Numbered from the stretch's first letter, positions 52,233-61,306 are shown. The stretch is DNA of 64,000 nt from Fictibacillus macauensis ZFHKF-1 (GCF_000269865.1 NZ_AKKV01000019.1:186001-250000); one strand, 5' to 3'. The notes: a model not told the origin generated them from the letters alone. Translations and numbers: made by a program.

Positions 52233-52796
52233 ATGAAAAAGATGAACATGGCACTGCTTTGTGCTAGTGTAAGTGTTGCTTTAGCAGGATGTGGCTCGCA
52301 AGAAGATCACAAGTCAAAAGACGCAACGAGCATGAAAGATATAAAGCCAATGACCGTCGACATCGTCGATGCTAAAGGAAAGAAGGCAGGGTCAGCACAT
52401 TTAAAACAAGTAGCTGAAGGTGTTCAAGTGAAGCTACATGCCAAAGGATTAATACCTGGCCAACATGGTGTTCATTTTCATGAAATGGGTGTATGTGAAG
52501 CGCCGAAATTCGAATCAGCTGGCAAGCATTTTAATACGACCCATAAACAGCATGGCTTTGATAATCCAAAGGGCCCGCATGTGGGTGATTTGCAAAATAT
52601 ATCAGCCAATGAAAATGGTGACGCTAAAGGCGATTTCATTGCTACTATGGTTACGCTTGCTCCAGGGAAAAGCAATTCTCTCGTGAAAAAAGGCGGAACA
52701 TCCCTTGTGATTCATGCGAATGCAGATGATTATAAAACCGATCCTTCTGGTAACTCAGGCGATCGCATGATGTGTGGCGTGATTAAAGAAAAATAA
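52233..52796 (+). CDS. sodC: Cu/Zn superoxide dismutase-like lipoprotein
   Basis: A 187-residue extracytoplasmic lipoprotein (lipobox 'ALAGC', Cys20). The SOD fold carries a full ligand set: two His in 'GVHFHEMG', the bridging His in 'GKHFN', His in 'QHGF', His and Asp in 'PHVGD', and His in 'VIHANADDY'. Cys in 'GVCE' and 'MMCGVI' form the usual disulfide. As I recall, B. subtilis YojM is missing copper ligands, whereas this protein appears complete and so probably active. AAGGAGGAA precedes the ATG at 52233. Confidence 0.92.
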   Translation: MKKMNMALLCASVSVALAGCGSQEDHKSKDATSMKDIKPMTVDIVDAKGKKAGSAHLKQVAEGVQVKLHAKGLIPGQHGVHFHEMGVCEAPKFESAGKHFNTTHKQHGFDNPKGPHVGDLQNISANENGDAKGDFIATMVTLAPGKSNSLVKKGGTSLVIHANADDYKTDPSGNSGDRMMCGVIKEK

Positions 52797-52804
52797 GTGT
52801 AATG

Positions 52805-52846
52805 AAAAAGGAGTAGAGAGGTTTTGTCTCTCTAGTCCTTTTTTTT
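52805..52846 (+). terminator. terminator of sodC
   Basis: AAAAAGGA and TAGAGAG pair with CTCTCTA and TCCTTTTT in one long stem. Confidence 0.88.
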
Positions 52847-52959
52847 ACAGCCTTCATCCTATAGTAGAATGATTTGTCGTTGACGCATTGTTTGTTTACA
52901 ATACAGATAGTGGTAGTTAGGGAGAACTTGCTCATAGAAAGGAAGTTAGGTGGAAATCC

Positions 52960-53694
52960 ATGAAGTCGATAGATGATCGCATAAAAAATAGAAATAGCTG
53001 GTTTAAAATATTAATTATTAGCTTATTTACGATGGTACTTATGTTTAAAGTAGCAACAGCGAAGTTTTCATTTAACTTTTCTGATTTATTGTCTTTTATT
53101 CTCGGTATATTTGCTATTGCAATTTCGGTCTTATTTTATACGAAAGTAAATGAAATAGTGGCAACGCTAGGGGAGCTTACGCCTTCGTTACGTAAGAAAA
53201 AGAAGGTGGCGTCATTACCAAGTGTTGATCGCGAAGAAGCGCACAAAACGCTACGTGAGCATCAAGAACAGTTGCAACATATTAAACAAGTGCAAGCTGA
53301 AGTAAAAGAAAAGTTAGTCAGCGCGCGGGAGTGGGAACAAGACGATCAGCGCAATTATATTGACTATTTATTGCAAAAAGAAAAGGAGGCAACGGTATTA
53401 GAACAGAAGATGAACGAGCTTCGTCACCTCCTTGGAGAGACTGGGGAATTCCCGCTTTCTTCGGGACAAGAGCGGATCACCTCTCTTAATGAACTAGCAA
53501 ATGTGCTAGGCAAAGATGTCATCTTAAGCGCAACTTTTGATGAGTTAAGTGAACACGTTAAAATTATTTCAAGTTCGATTAGCCCAACGTTACAAGAAGG
53601 TATGATTGATTCTGGGTATATTGATGCTGATTTTCAAATGACGCGAAAAGGCTTAAAAGAATTAAGAAGTACAGCTAAAAAGTTAAAAAGGTAA
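52960..53694 (+). CDS. membrane-anchored coiled-coil protein of unknown function
   Basis: A 244-residue protein. Two hydrophobic helices (about residues 17-35 and 42-62) are followed by a long charged coiled coil (about 90-155, 'REEAHKTLREHQEQLQHIKQVQAEVKEKL'). A C-terminal segment 'FQMTRKGLKELRSTAKKLKR' looks like a small winged-helix or basic tail. AGGTGG precedes the ATG. It is flanked by terminators, so it is its own transcript. No known family is recognised. Confidence 0.65.
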   Translation: MKSIDDRIKNRNSWFKILIISLFTMVLMFKVATAKFSFNFSDLLSFILGIFAIAISVLFYTKVNEIVATLGELTPSLRKKKKVASLPSVDREEAHKTLREHQEQLQHIKQVQAEVKEKLVSAREWEQDDQRNYIDYLLQKEKEATVLEQKMNELRHLLGETGEFPLSSGQERITSLNELANVLGKDVILSATFDELSEHVKIISSSISPTLQEGMIDSGYIDADFQMTRKGLKELRSTAKKLKR

Positions 53695-53725
53695 AAAACA
53701 GGCTCCAGCTTGGGGCTTGTTTTTT
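53693..53725 (+). terminator. terminator
   Basis: AAAAAACAGGCTCC pairs with GGGGCTTGTTTTTT (one G-T pair) directly at the stop codon. Confidence 0.85.
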
Positions 53726-53751
53726 CCGTATGTACATAAGGGGGACGACCT

Positions 53752-54831
53752 GTGACGATCTTAGCAAAAGCATGCACTTATTTTCTCTTTTCTTTTATCA
53801 TCGGAACGGTTGTGATCAGCCTTGTCCCGATGCGCTACCGTCCGAGCCTATCTTATTCTAAAAAGTGGCTCGTACGTGCGCTCGTTCTCTTTTTGTTGCT
53901 TTCATTTGTTCCTGTACTACAGCTAGCGCTCTCTGTAGGAGAAGATGTAGGCATTTGGCAGGCGCTTAATGCTATTTTATTTACGTTTGCAATCGGAAAA
54001 GGATGGTTGTTTCTCGTTTTATTTACGAGTGTATTAATCGGGGTAGTTTCCTTTGGTAACATGGCTACTGATCGCTTTTTAGCAGGAATTGCAACGGTTC
54101 TTTGCTTAATGATCGTCGGTGCAGTCGGCTATTCTTCACACGCGGCATCGCTATCACCACAACAAGGTTTTATAGCGCAAAGTCTTCATTTTTTTGCTGT
54201 TACAAGCTGGCCGGGGATCTTGTTTGTTGTGAGCTGGTGCTCGCAAGGAAAAGAAGGATTACCTGCCTTTTTCCGTTGGTTTACACCGTTTGCTCTCGTA
54301 TGTCTAGGTGTAACCGTTGGTGCAGGCATTTGGTTAATGTCATGGATTACACCACAGTATGTGAATGCGTGGATGATGAATTACGGTCAACTCTTACTAA
54401 TGAAACATATTTTACTCGTAGTCGTCGTTTTTTACGCGCTCGTTAATACGGTGTTTGTAAGAGCTAAGCTAAAGAATGATACGTTTTCGCCCTTTCCGTG
54501 GTTGCGAGCTGAAAGCCTCGTGCTCATCGTCATCTTTTTCGTTACAGGAGCGATGAGCGAACAAGAACCGCCTCATCATGGAGAAAAGCTGATGACCGAT
54601 GAAAAGCCATCTCCGCTATTTTCACAGTTTGCGTCGGTTGTACCAGTTGCTGGCAAGGCGCTTTCCTTACAGTGGAATGTCGAAATGGGCTTGTTTATGT
54701 TGTTAAGTGGTGTGTTTTTCGTGCTCTGTTATCAAGCTATGAAAAAAGATGTTCATTATGCTTTCGTGCTCTTGCTATCGCTCTGTGCTGGCGTATTATT
54801 GTATGTAAGTATGATGACTGCCGTTCATTAA
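53752..54831 (+). CDS. CopD-family copper-related membrane protein
   Basis: A 359-residue membrane protein with eight or nine spans and a CopD-type region ('SLHFFAVTSWPGILFVVSW', 'GQLLLMKHILLVVVVFYALVNTVFVRAKL', ending in a His-rich loop 'EQEPPHHGEKLM'). It resembles the membrane half of YcnJ/CopCD. It may handle copper for import or for an oxidase, yet it is not near the csoR cluster. It starts with GTG behind GGGGGACG. A metallo-hydrolase gene follows after 10 bases. Confidence 0.78.
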   Translation: MTILAKACTYFLFSFIIGTVVISLVPMRYRPSLSYSKKWLVRALVLFLLLSFVPVLQLALSVGEDVGIWQALNAILFTFAIGKGWLFLVLFTSVLIGVVSFGNMATDRFLAGIATVLCLMIVGAVGYSSHAASLSPQQGFIAQSLHFFAVTSWPGILFVVSWCSQGKEGLPAFFRWFTPFALVCLGVTVGAGIWLMSWITPQYVNAWMMNYGQLLLMKHILLVVVVFYALVNTVFVRAKLKNDTFSPFPWLRAESLVLIVIFFVTGAMSEQEPPHHGEKLMTDEKPSPLFSQFASVVPVAGKALSLQWNVEMGLFMLLSGVFFVLCYQAMKKDVHYAFVLLLSLCAGVLLYVSMMTAVH

Positions 54832-54841
54832 GGAGGTATGT

Positions 54842-55930
54842 ATGGTGATTGGACTATGGATTGCAGTTTTGTTGCTTCTCTTATTTGGATGGTGGAGCAC
54901 GTATCGACCGTTTGGGAAGCGCCCTTCCAAAGATCGGAGCGCTCACTTTGAACGTTTACCCTATTATAAGGACGGTCGCTTTTTTAACGAAGAAGATGTT
55001 CCGCACAAAACGAGTTTAGCAGTGCAATTTTCTATTTTAAAAGAGTTTCTAAAAAAAGATGAAACACGCAAACCAAGTGAGCCACTTCCGATGGATTTGC
55101 CCGATTTTTCCCGCTTACAAGACAACGGGATTAAAGTGATTTGGTTTGGCCACTCTGCCTTTTATTTCGAAATGGCAGGTAAAACGTTTCTTGTAGATCC
55201 AATGTTTGGCCGCGCGCCCTCACCCTTTCAGCTTTTTGGAGGCAAACGCTATAGCCATACGCTTCCGTTTCAGTGGAGAGAGCTCCCGGCTGTAGATGTG
55301 ATTATTCTTTCGCATGATCATTATGATCATTTAGATTATCGTTCTGTGCAGTTGTTAAAAGAAAAGACAAAGCACTGGCTTGTCCCCGCGGGTGTTGGCA
55401 GCCATTTAGAGAGATGGGGAATTTCATCACAAATCATTACCGAACGGTGTTGGTGGGAGCAATTGGAGTGGGAAGGTCTTACCTTGATCTGTACGCCTTC
55501 TCGTCACTTTTCTGGGCGGAATATCCACGATCGTAATAAAACACTATGGTGTTCGTGGGTAGTGATTTCAGAACAGCAGCGTTTTTTCTATAGTGGTGAT
55601 GGTGGCTATGGGGCGCATTTTAAGCAAATTGGACAACGTTATGGTCCCTTTGATATTGCCATGATGGAATGCGGGCAGTATGATGAACGTTGGAAAACGG
55701 TACATATGTTACCTGAAGAAACAGTGACCGCTTGTTTAGATGTTAAGGGAGCGCGGCTTATTCCTGTTCATTGGGGCGCATTTACCTTATCGCTGCATGC
55801 TTGGCAGGATCCAATTGAACGCGTCACGAAAGCGGCTGAACGTCACCATGTACCGCTCATTACACCAAAAATTGGTGAAGCATGTGTGGTTGGCAAGCAC
55901 GAGCCACATGAAGCGTGGTGGCAAACATAA
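54842..55930 (+). CDS. MBL-fold metallo-hydrolase (UlaG/NAPE-PLD-like)
   Basis: A 362-residue protein with one N-terminal membrane anchor (residues 3-18). The catalytic domain shows 'VIWFGHSAFYFEMAGKTFLVDPMFG', the metal motif 'LSHDHYDHLD', 'PSRHFSGR', 'FYSGDGGYG' and 'IPVHWGAFTL'. This is the pattern of N-acyl-phosphatidylethanolamine phospholipase D and UlaG relatives. AAGGAGG precedes the ATG, 10 bases behind the CopD-like gene. The substrate is unknown; a lipid is possible given the anchor. Confidence 0.85.
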   Translation: MVIGLWIAVLLLLLFGWWSTYRPFGKRPSKDRSAHFERLPYYKDGRFFNEEDVPHKTSLAVQFSILKEFLKKDETRKPSEPLPMDLPDFSRLQDNGIKVIWFGHSAFYFEMAGKTFLVDPMFGRAPSPFQLFGGKRYSHTLPFQWRELPAVDVIILSHDHYDHLDYRSVQLLKEKTKHWLVPAGVGSHLERWGISSQIITERCWWEQLEWEGLTLICTPSRHFSGRNIHDRNKTLWCSWVVISEQQRFFYSGDGGYGAHFKQIGQRYGPFDIAMMECGQYDERWKTVHMLPEETVTACLDVKGARLIPVHWGAFTLSLHAWQDPIERVTKAAERHHVPLITPKIGEACVVGKHEPHEAWWQT

Positions 55931-55934
55931 CGAT

Positions 55935-55962
55935 AAAGGTCTCTCTAAAGAGGCCTTTTTTT
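55935..55962 (+). terminator. terminator
   Basis: AAAGGTCTCT pairs with AGAGGCCTTT, then T residues. Confidence 0.8.
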
Positions 55963-56015
55963 GATCCAAAGAAAGGAATCTCGCATATAGTAGAGAGAGA
56001 GAAGTATAGTTTTTC

Positions 56016-56104
56016 TTTCGACAAGAAATGTCGAAATTTTTTTAATAATCTATTTCTGTGAAAAAAGTGGTATGATAAAAGCGCATACATTAAAGCGCAT
56101 ACAT
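56016..56104 (+). promoter_or_regulatory. Spo0A-box pair and 14-bp direct repeat upstream of fadM
   Basis: TTTCGACA, 5 bases, TGTCGAAA (56016-56036) is a perfect inverted pair of Spo0A boxes. AAAGCGCATACAT occurs twice, at 56078-56090 and 56092-56104. TATGAT at 56071-56076 may be the -10. Confidence 0.65.
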
Positions 56105-56162
56105 CATTGAAAGTTCAGATAATTCACATAGTGAAATACTGAGCTATAGGGGGAAAAGGATT

Positions 56163-57080
56163 ATGGAACAGTTGATGAGGGATTTCTTTCTGTTTCTAGC
56201 AAAAAACAAAACAATGACAAAGCTCGCCAAAAAATATGGTTTACGTTTTGGGGCAAGTCGTTTTGTGGCAGGTGCTTCGCTAGATAGTTCAATTGCGGCG
56301 ATTCGCAAATTAAATAGTAATGGCATGCCAGTAACAATCGATCATCTAGGCGAGTTTGTGGATAACGAACTAGAAGCGTTAGAAATGACGGAACATTGTA
56401 TCGAGGCAATTCAAGCAATTGCTAAAGAAGGGGTAAACTCACAGCTATCGTTAAAACTAACGTCCATGGGTCTTGATATTAGTGACGAGCTTGTCATGGC
56501 AAACATGCGCAAGATTATGGAAGCGGCTACAAAGCACAACGTTTTCGTCACAATTGATATGGAGGACCACTCCCGTTGCGAAAAAACAATCGCTATTTTT
56601 AAACAACTTAAAAGCGAATTTCCAAATATCTCAACAGTCATCCAAGCGTATCTTTATCGTTCTTTAGATGACGTGAAAGACTTAAATGAATATCATCCGA
56701 ATTTACGTCTCGTAAAAGGTGCTTACAAAGAACCTGCCGAAGTGGCGTTTCCAGAAAAGACCGATGTGGATGCTAACTATAAAAAACTCATTGAAACGCA
56801 TTTATTAAATGGAAATTATACGGCCATTGCTACGCATGACGATGAGATTATTGCGTTTGTAAAAGAGTTTGTGAAAAACAATAATATTCCATTGGACCAA
56901 TTTGAATTTCAAATGCTCTATGGCATTAAAGTAGATCGTCAAGAACAGCTCATGCAAGAAGGCTATAAAATGCGCATTTATGTACCTTATGGAAACGATT
57001 GGTACGGTTACTTTATGCGCCGTTTAGCAGAGCGCCCAGCAAACGTTATGTTTGTTTTAAAAGGTGTGTTCGGAAAATAA
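56163..57080 (+). CDS. fadM: proline dehydrogenase (FadM/PutB-like)
   Basis: A 305-residue FAD-dependent enzyme that oxidises proline to pyrroline-5-carboxylate. Core motifs are 'TIDHLGEFVDNELEALE', 'LSLKLTSMGLDIS', 'FVTIDMEDHSRCEKT', 'AYLYRSLDDVKDL', 'RLVKGAYKEP', 'EFQMLYGI' and the signature 'YVPYGNDWYGYFMRRLAERPANV'. In B. subtilis the gene upstream of fadNAE is this type (fadM/yusM), and the synteny holds here apart from an inserted repeat, a small gene and a hydrolase. Its promoter region carries Spo0A boxes. Confidence 0.92.
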   Translation: MEQLMRDFFLFLAKNKTMTKLAKKYGLRFGASRFVAGASLDSSIAAIRKLNSNGMPVTIDHLGEFVDNELEALEMTEHCIEAIQAIAKEGVNSQLSLKLTSMGLDISDELVMANMRKIMEAATKHNVFVTIDMEDHSRCEKTIAIFKQLKSEFPNISTVIQAYLYRSLDDVKDLNEYHPNLRLVKGAYKEPAEVAFPEKTDVDANYKKLIETHLLNGNYTAIATHDDEIIAFVKEFVKNNNIPLDQFEFQMLYGIKVDRQEQLMQEGYKMRIYVPYGNDWYGYFMRRLAERPANVMFVLKGVFGK

Positions 57081-57089
57081 CAAAGCAAC

Positions 57090-57505
57090 GAGGCTGGGAC
57101 ATAAACAGCCTTCGCACATAAAAAATGGCTTCATCATCCGTTTCGGTGATCAAGCCATTTTTTCATGTCGCTCGTTTGTTTTATTTTAGATTATCTTGCG
57201 TATATAAGCAGCCATAGAATGCATGCACCAAAAATTGGAGTAAACGCCCACAGGAAGTCCATTCGCGCGCAGGAGGCTTCGATTCGCGCGCAGACCAGGT
57301 CCGTTCGCGCGCAGACGAGGTTCGTTCGCGCGCAGGAGCCCTTGATTCGCGCGCAGACGAGGTCCGTTCGCGCGCAGGAGCCTCCGATTCGCGCGCAGAC
57401 GAGGTTCGTTCGCGCGCAGGAGCCCTTGATTCGCGCACAACCAAGTCAATTCCCCGCAGATGCTACGAAACAGAGGAAGTATTGTGTCCCAACTATAGCC
57501 TTTCA
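57090..57505 (+). repeat. composite repeat element 4
   Basis: It opens 10 bases after the fadM stop with GAGGCTGGGACATAA, then a hairpin, a unique-looking stretch shared with element 3, and an array of nine 21-bp units (cores at 57262 and every 21 bases to 57430). It closes with a short tail ending TTGTGTCCCAACTATAGCC. TGGGACATAA at one end and TTGTGTCCCA at the other are inverted repeats with one mismatch. The intercore sequences alternate strictly between a GAC and a GGAG type, giving a 42-bp higher-order period. Confidence 0.9.
57118..57163. terminator. hairpin module of element 4, terminator of fadM
   Basis: AAAAAATGGCTTCATCA pairs with TGATCAAGCCATTTTTT (one mismatch). Confidence 0.82.
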
Positions 57506-57623
57506 TAGTGTCGCGCACAAGATCGAAGTGTTGATTTAAAAGGTTTTCGTCTCTTTTTGTTGTAAAGCTGTAAAGTCTAGCATATAATTTGAAGAAACTA
57601 CCAAAATAGAGAGGCGTGTATTT

Positions 57624-57821
57624 ATGGATGCAGATTTTTTAATTCCAGCGATTGGTGGCATTGTCGCGTTAGTTGCTGCCATTTGGTATTACGCGGCCAT
57701 CGGTACGAGAATCTCGTCGCAAGAAAAAGAAGCCGGACGTGACCTTACGTATGAGACGAATCCGTTTACAGGTGATGCTGGCGTATCAAATGAAAGTAGT
57801 ACAACAAAAGGAACTTCCTAG
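57624..57821 (+). CDS. small single-span membrane protein (65 aa)
   Basis: Sixty-five residues: a hydrophobic helix (about 5-28, 'LIPAIGGIVALVAAIWYYAAIG') followed by a polar tail rich in Ser, Thr and Glu. AGAGAGG lies before the ATG and a strong terminator follows the stop. No family was recognised. Confidence 0.7.
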   Translation: MDADFLIPAIGGIVALVAAIWYYAAIGTRISSQEKEAGRDLTYETNPFTGDAGVSNESSTTKGTS

Positions 57822-57846
57822 TATTTTAGTTAGGAGGTTCTTTTTT
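57806..57846. terminator. terminator of the small membrane gene
   Basis: AAAAGGAACTTCCTA pairs with TAGGAGGTTCTTTT around a 10-base loop; it can serve both strands. Confidence 0.82.
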
Positions 57847-58708
57847 ATGGATTAACCTCTCGCCAGAGTGTGACGAGTTGGGCAGCTATATCGTCTATGA
57901 GCTTTTGCTCTTTAAAATAATTCAAGTGAGCTAGCGGAGACCAGGATGTTAGAAGGTTCCCACAATTAATTTGCACATCCTTTTTCACCATTTTCTTATA
58001 CACATCATTTAATGATTGTAGCGGAAAGGCGATAACATCATCTTGATCATAATAATTCAGCCAGCTACCTGATTGAATGTGAGGATAATGGTTTGCAAGC
58101 GCAGGAGAAGGAACCGAAATTGGGCGATCTAGCTCTTCATAACGTAACGTCCATAGCGAAAGCGGTGAACCCATCGTATAAAAGTTTACGAGCGTTTCGC
58201 CATTTTCAAGCGGTGTATTAGAGCGAATGGCACTAAGAGGAGGAGGAAGTTGTTGTCGTAAATATTGCAAATCATAAAAGTAATTGCTAGCAATAATTGT
58301 TCCAAGACTGTGAGATATAACAGTTAACGGTGCACTATCACCAGCCTTATCTCGCAAGTGTTGAAGACCGCGTGCTACTACTTCGTGTATGCGTTCATAG
58401 TTCGGATTACTGTGAGGATGAGATGCAGGTTGATAGGCGATAGCATCGCCAAGGAAGCGAATGACAAACTCTCGTAACGACCGGTAATGTAGCTTTGGAG
58501 CAGGCGCTAATGATTGCCATAAATCCTCTTCACGCGATTGCAAAACATCACCCCAAAAGACAGGCATGCATTCTAAAAGTGGTGTGTGTGGATGAGATTC
58601 ATCCAATTGCTCGTGAAACGAACGTGTTAAGGATGTAATAAAGTCATCAGCATATGTTTCGTCTTGATTGCCGATGCCGTGCAGGATGAGAATAGCGAGT
58701 TTGATCAA
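57845..58708 (-). CDS. alpha/beta-hydrolase, lipase-like
   Basis: A 287-residue soluble hydrolase. 'LAILILHGIGNQDETYADDFI' opens with the oxyanion-hole region and 'TVISHSLGTIIASNYFYDL' holds the nucleophile Ser in SHSLG. The later 'FYTMGSPLSLWTLRY' and 'WLNYYDQDDVIAFPL' fit the acid segment. It resembles cytoplasmic PGAP1/DUF676-type lipases. The start is a TTG, 6 bases behind GGAGGGG. It is transcribed away from the fad operon. Confidence 0.8.
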   Translation of the reverse strand: MIKLAILILHGIGNQDETYADDFITSLTRSFHEQLDESHPHTPLLECMPVFWGDVLQSREEDLWQSLAPAPKLHYRSLREFVIRFLGDAIAYQPASHPHSNPNYERIHEVVARGLQHLRDKAGDSAPLTVISHSLGTIIASNYFYDLQYLRQQLPPPLSAIRSNTPLENGETLVNFYTMGSPLSLWTLRYEELDRPISVPSPALANHYPHIQSGSWLNYYDQDDVIAFPLQSLNDVYKKMVKKDVQINCGNLLTSWSPLAHLNYFKEQKLIDDIAAQLVTLWREVNP

Positions 58709-58791
58709 GACAATCCCCTCCGTAATTTAACCAGTATTTCCCTCTATTTTACTACGAAAGATACAATTCTTAAAAGAGAGAAAATTCTTGG

Positions 58792-58820
58792 TTGTCAAAA
58801 TTATTAAAATGGATTATGAT
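58792..58820 (+). promoter_or_regulatory. SigA promoter of fadNAE
   Basis: TTGTCA, 17 bases, TATGAT. It gives a leader of about 85 bases containing the FadR operator. Confidence 0.8.
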
Positions 58821-58870
58821 GGGTATAGAACTAAATAGTAAAAACAGTCATTTATTTTTTGCCTTAAAAA

Positions 58871-58888
58871 TGAATGAGCATTCATTCA
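58871..58888 (+). promoter_or_regulatory. FadR operator
   Basis: TGAATGA, 4 bases, TCATTCA is an exact match to the B. subtilis FadR (YsiA) operator. It lies about 45 bases downstream of the predicted transcription start. Repression would be lifted by long-chain acyl-CoA. Confidence 0.92.
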
Positions 58889-58909
58889 ATAGTCGGAGGA
58901 GGAAAAGAT

Positions 58910-61306
58910 ATGGCCATTTCCATTCAAAAGGCTGCAGTACTCGGGTCTGGTGTGATGGGGGCAGGTATTGCTGCACATCTAGCCAATGTAGGGATTCCTA
59001 CGTTGCTTCTCGATATGGTCCCACGAGAATTAACAGACGCTGAAAAAGCAAAGGGTATTACAGAAGATCATCCCCTGTTTCGTAACCGTTTAACGAACGA
59101 AGCAAAAGCGCGCATGTTAAAACAAAAGCCAGCGCCGCTCACTGTAAAGAGTAACTTAGACTTAATTTCTACAGGTAACTTTACAGATGACATGGAGAAA
59201 TTAAAAGACGTTGATTGGATCATTGAAGTCGTTGTTGAACGCCTTGATGTAAAACAACAAATTTTTGAGCAAGTGGAAAAGTATCGCAAGCACGATTCCA
59301 TCGTAAGCTCGAATACATCAGGTATTTCCATCAATGCGATGGCAATGAATCGTTCTGAAAACTTTAAAGCGAATTTCTTAGGAACGCACTTTTTTAACCC
59401 ACCACGTTATTTGAAATTGCTCGAGTTGATTCCAACGCAGGATACAAATCCTGAAATCGTAGCCTTTATGAAAACGTTTGGTGAAGATGTACTAGGTAAG
59501 GGCGTTGTTCTTGCCAAAGATACACCGAACTTTATTGCGAACCGAATCGGTACATACGGTCTCATGATTACGGTTCAAGAGATGATGAAGCAAGGCTACA
59601 GTGTTGGTGAAGTCGATTCTGTAACAGGACCACTCATCGGTCGTCCGAAAAGTGCAACGTTCCGAACACTGGATGTTGTTGGTCTCGATACATTCGTTCA
59701 CGTAGCGAAAAACGTCTATGATCAAGTAGAAGGCAAAGAAAAAGAAATTTTTGATATCCCGCCATTCTTAAAAGAAATGGTTGATAAAGGCTGGATGGGA
59801 AGCAAATCTGGTCAAGGCTTTTATTTAAAACAAAAATCGGCAAAGGGTGCAGAAATTCTAGAGTTAAACCCAGAGACGATGGAATATAAACCGGTTCAAA
59901 AATTAAAAAGTGCTGCCGTTGCGCAAGCAAAACAATTGAAAACAACAGAGCAAAAAGTGAAAGCGCTTTTATATAGTAAAGACCGCGTAGGTGAAATGCT
60001 TTGGTCCATTATTAAACCAGTGCTTCTCTACTCTGCAGAAAAGTGTTATGAAATTGCTGATGATATTCATGCGATCGACCAAGCGATGAAATGGGGCTTT
60101 GGTTGGGAGCACGGACCGTTTGAGATTTGGGATGCGATTGGCGTTCAAGAATCCGTTAGCCGCATGAAAGAAGAAGGCGAAACGATTCCAGCATGGATCA
60201 CAACGTTCCTTGAAGAAGGAAACACGTCGTTCTACAGCAAAGACAATGGCAACATTTCCTATTACCACCTCGGGCAATATGTGGCGGTCGTTGAAAATAA
60301 AAAGAACATTCACCTTTCTCTCTTAAAAGAAAAAGGAAATGTGATTGATAAAAATAGTGGCGCAAGTTTAATCGACCTTGGCGATGGCGTAGCGTGTCTA
60401 GAGTTTACGTCGCCAAACAACGCGCTTGGCTCTGACATTATTGCAATGCTGCATAAAGGGTTAGATGAAGTTGATAAGAACTACGAAGGACTTGTCATCG
60501 GAAATCAAGGGAAAAACTTCTGTGTTGGCGCAAACTTAATGTTAATTCTTATGGAAGCGCAAGATGATAACTTCTTTGAACTTGATATGATGGTTCGTCA
60601 ATTCCAACAAGCGATGGCACGTATTCGTTACAGTGCGAAGCCAGTTGTTGCAGCGAACTTCGGAATGACGCTTGGTGGTGGTGTTGAAATTTCATTGCCA
60701 GCTGCAGAAGTTCAAATGTCGCAGGAAACGTATATGGGTCTTGTTGAAGTTGGTGTTGGTCTCATTCCGGGCGGCGGCGGAAACAAAGAGCTACTGCTTC
60801 GTCAAATGGAACGTTTACCAAAAGGAGTCGCGTTCGATCATCAAGCGGTTGTCAATAACGTATTCGAAACGATTGCAATGGCAAAAGTGTCAACATCAGC
60901 ACATGAAGCAGCAAAACTTGGCTATCTTCGTCCGCAAGACGGGGTGTCTGTCAACGGTGACCACCTCTTACACGATGCGAAACAACGCGTGTTAGGTCTT
61001 GCGAAAAAAGGGTATGTTGCACCGAAACCTACGAAAATTCCAGTTGTCGGTGAAGCAGGTTATGCGACGCTTTCACTTGGAATTGAAACGATGGGCTTTG
61101 GCGGTTACATTTCTGAACACGATAAGAAAATTGCGAAAAAACTTGCTTTCGTCTTAGCGGGCGGTCGCGTACCAGCAGGCACACTCGTAGATGAACAATA
61201 TTTACTCGATCTTGAGCGTGAAGCATTCTTAAGTCTTGCAGGAGAAGCAAAATCTCAAGCAAGAATGCAACACATGTTAACGAAAGGCAAACCGTTACGT
61301 AACTAA
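58910..61306 (+). CDS. fadN: 3-hydroxyacyl-CoA dehydrogenase / enoyl-CoA hydratase
   Basis: A 798-residue bifunctional beta-oxidation enzyme. The N-terminal half is an NAD-binding hydroxyacyl-CoA dehydrogenase ('[21 protein letters not shown]', '[20 protein letters not shown]'), with a second dehydrogenase-type repeat in the middle. From about residue 490 a crotonase-type domain follows ('[17 protein letters not shown]', '[18 protein letters not shown]', '[17 protein letters not shown]'). GGAGGAGG precedes the ATG at 58910; an upstream in-frame ATG lies inside the FadR operator and is rejected. It is the first gene of the fadNAE operon. Confidence 0.96.
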   Translation: MAISIQKAAVLGSGVMGAGIAAHLANVGIPTLLLDMVPRELTDAEKAKGITEDHPLFRNRLTNEAKARMLKQKPAPLTVKSNLDLISTGNFTDDMEKLKDVDWIIEVVVERLDVKQQIFEQVEKYRKHDSIVSSNTSGISINAMAMNRSENFKANFLGTHFFNPPRYLKLLELIPTQDTNPEIVAFMKTFGEDVLGKGVVLAKDTPNFIANRIGTYGLMITVQEMMKQGYSVGEVDSVTGPLIGRPKSATFRTLDVVGLDTFVHVAKNVYDQVEGKEKEIFDIPPFLKEMVDKGWMGSKSGQGFYLKQKSAKGAEILELNPETMEYKPVQKLKSAAVAQAKQLKTTEQKVKALLYSKDRVGEMLWSIIKPVLLYSAEKCYEIADDIHAIDQAMKWGFGWEHGPFEIWDAIGVQESVSRMKEEGETIPAWITTFLEEGNTSFYSKDNGNISYYHLGQYVAVVENKKNIHLSLLKEKGNVIDKNSGASLIDLGDGVACLEFTSPNNALGSDIIAMLHKGLDEVDKNYEGLVIGNQGKNFCVGANLMLILMEAQDDNFFELDMMVRQFQQAMARIRYSAKPVVAANFGMTLGGGVEISLPAAEVQMSQETYMGLVEVGVGLIPGGGGNKELLLRQMERLPKGVAFDHQAVVNNVFETIAMAKVSTSAHEAAKLGYLRPQDGVSVNGDHLLHDAKQRVLGLAKKGYVAPKPTKIPVVGEAGYATLSLGIETMGFGGYISEHDKKIAKKLAFVLAGGRVPAGTLVDEQYLLDLEREAFLSLAGEAKSQARMQHMLTKGKPLRN

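Noticed and set aside
58874-58909. An upstream ATG start for fadN
   Set aside because: It lies inside the FadR operator and before the GGAGGAGG ribosome site; the ATG at 58910 is correctly spaced.
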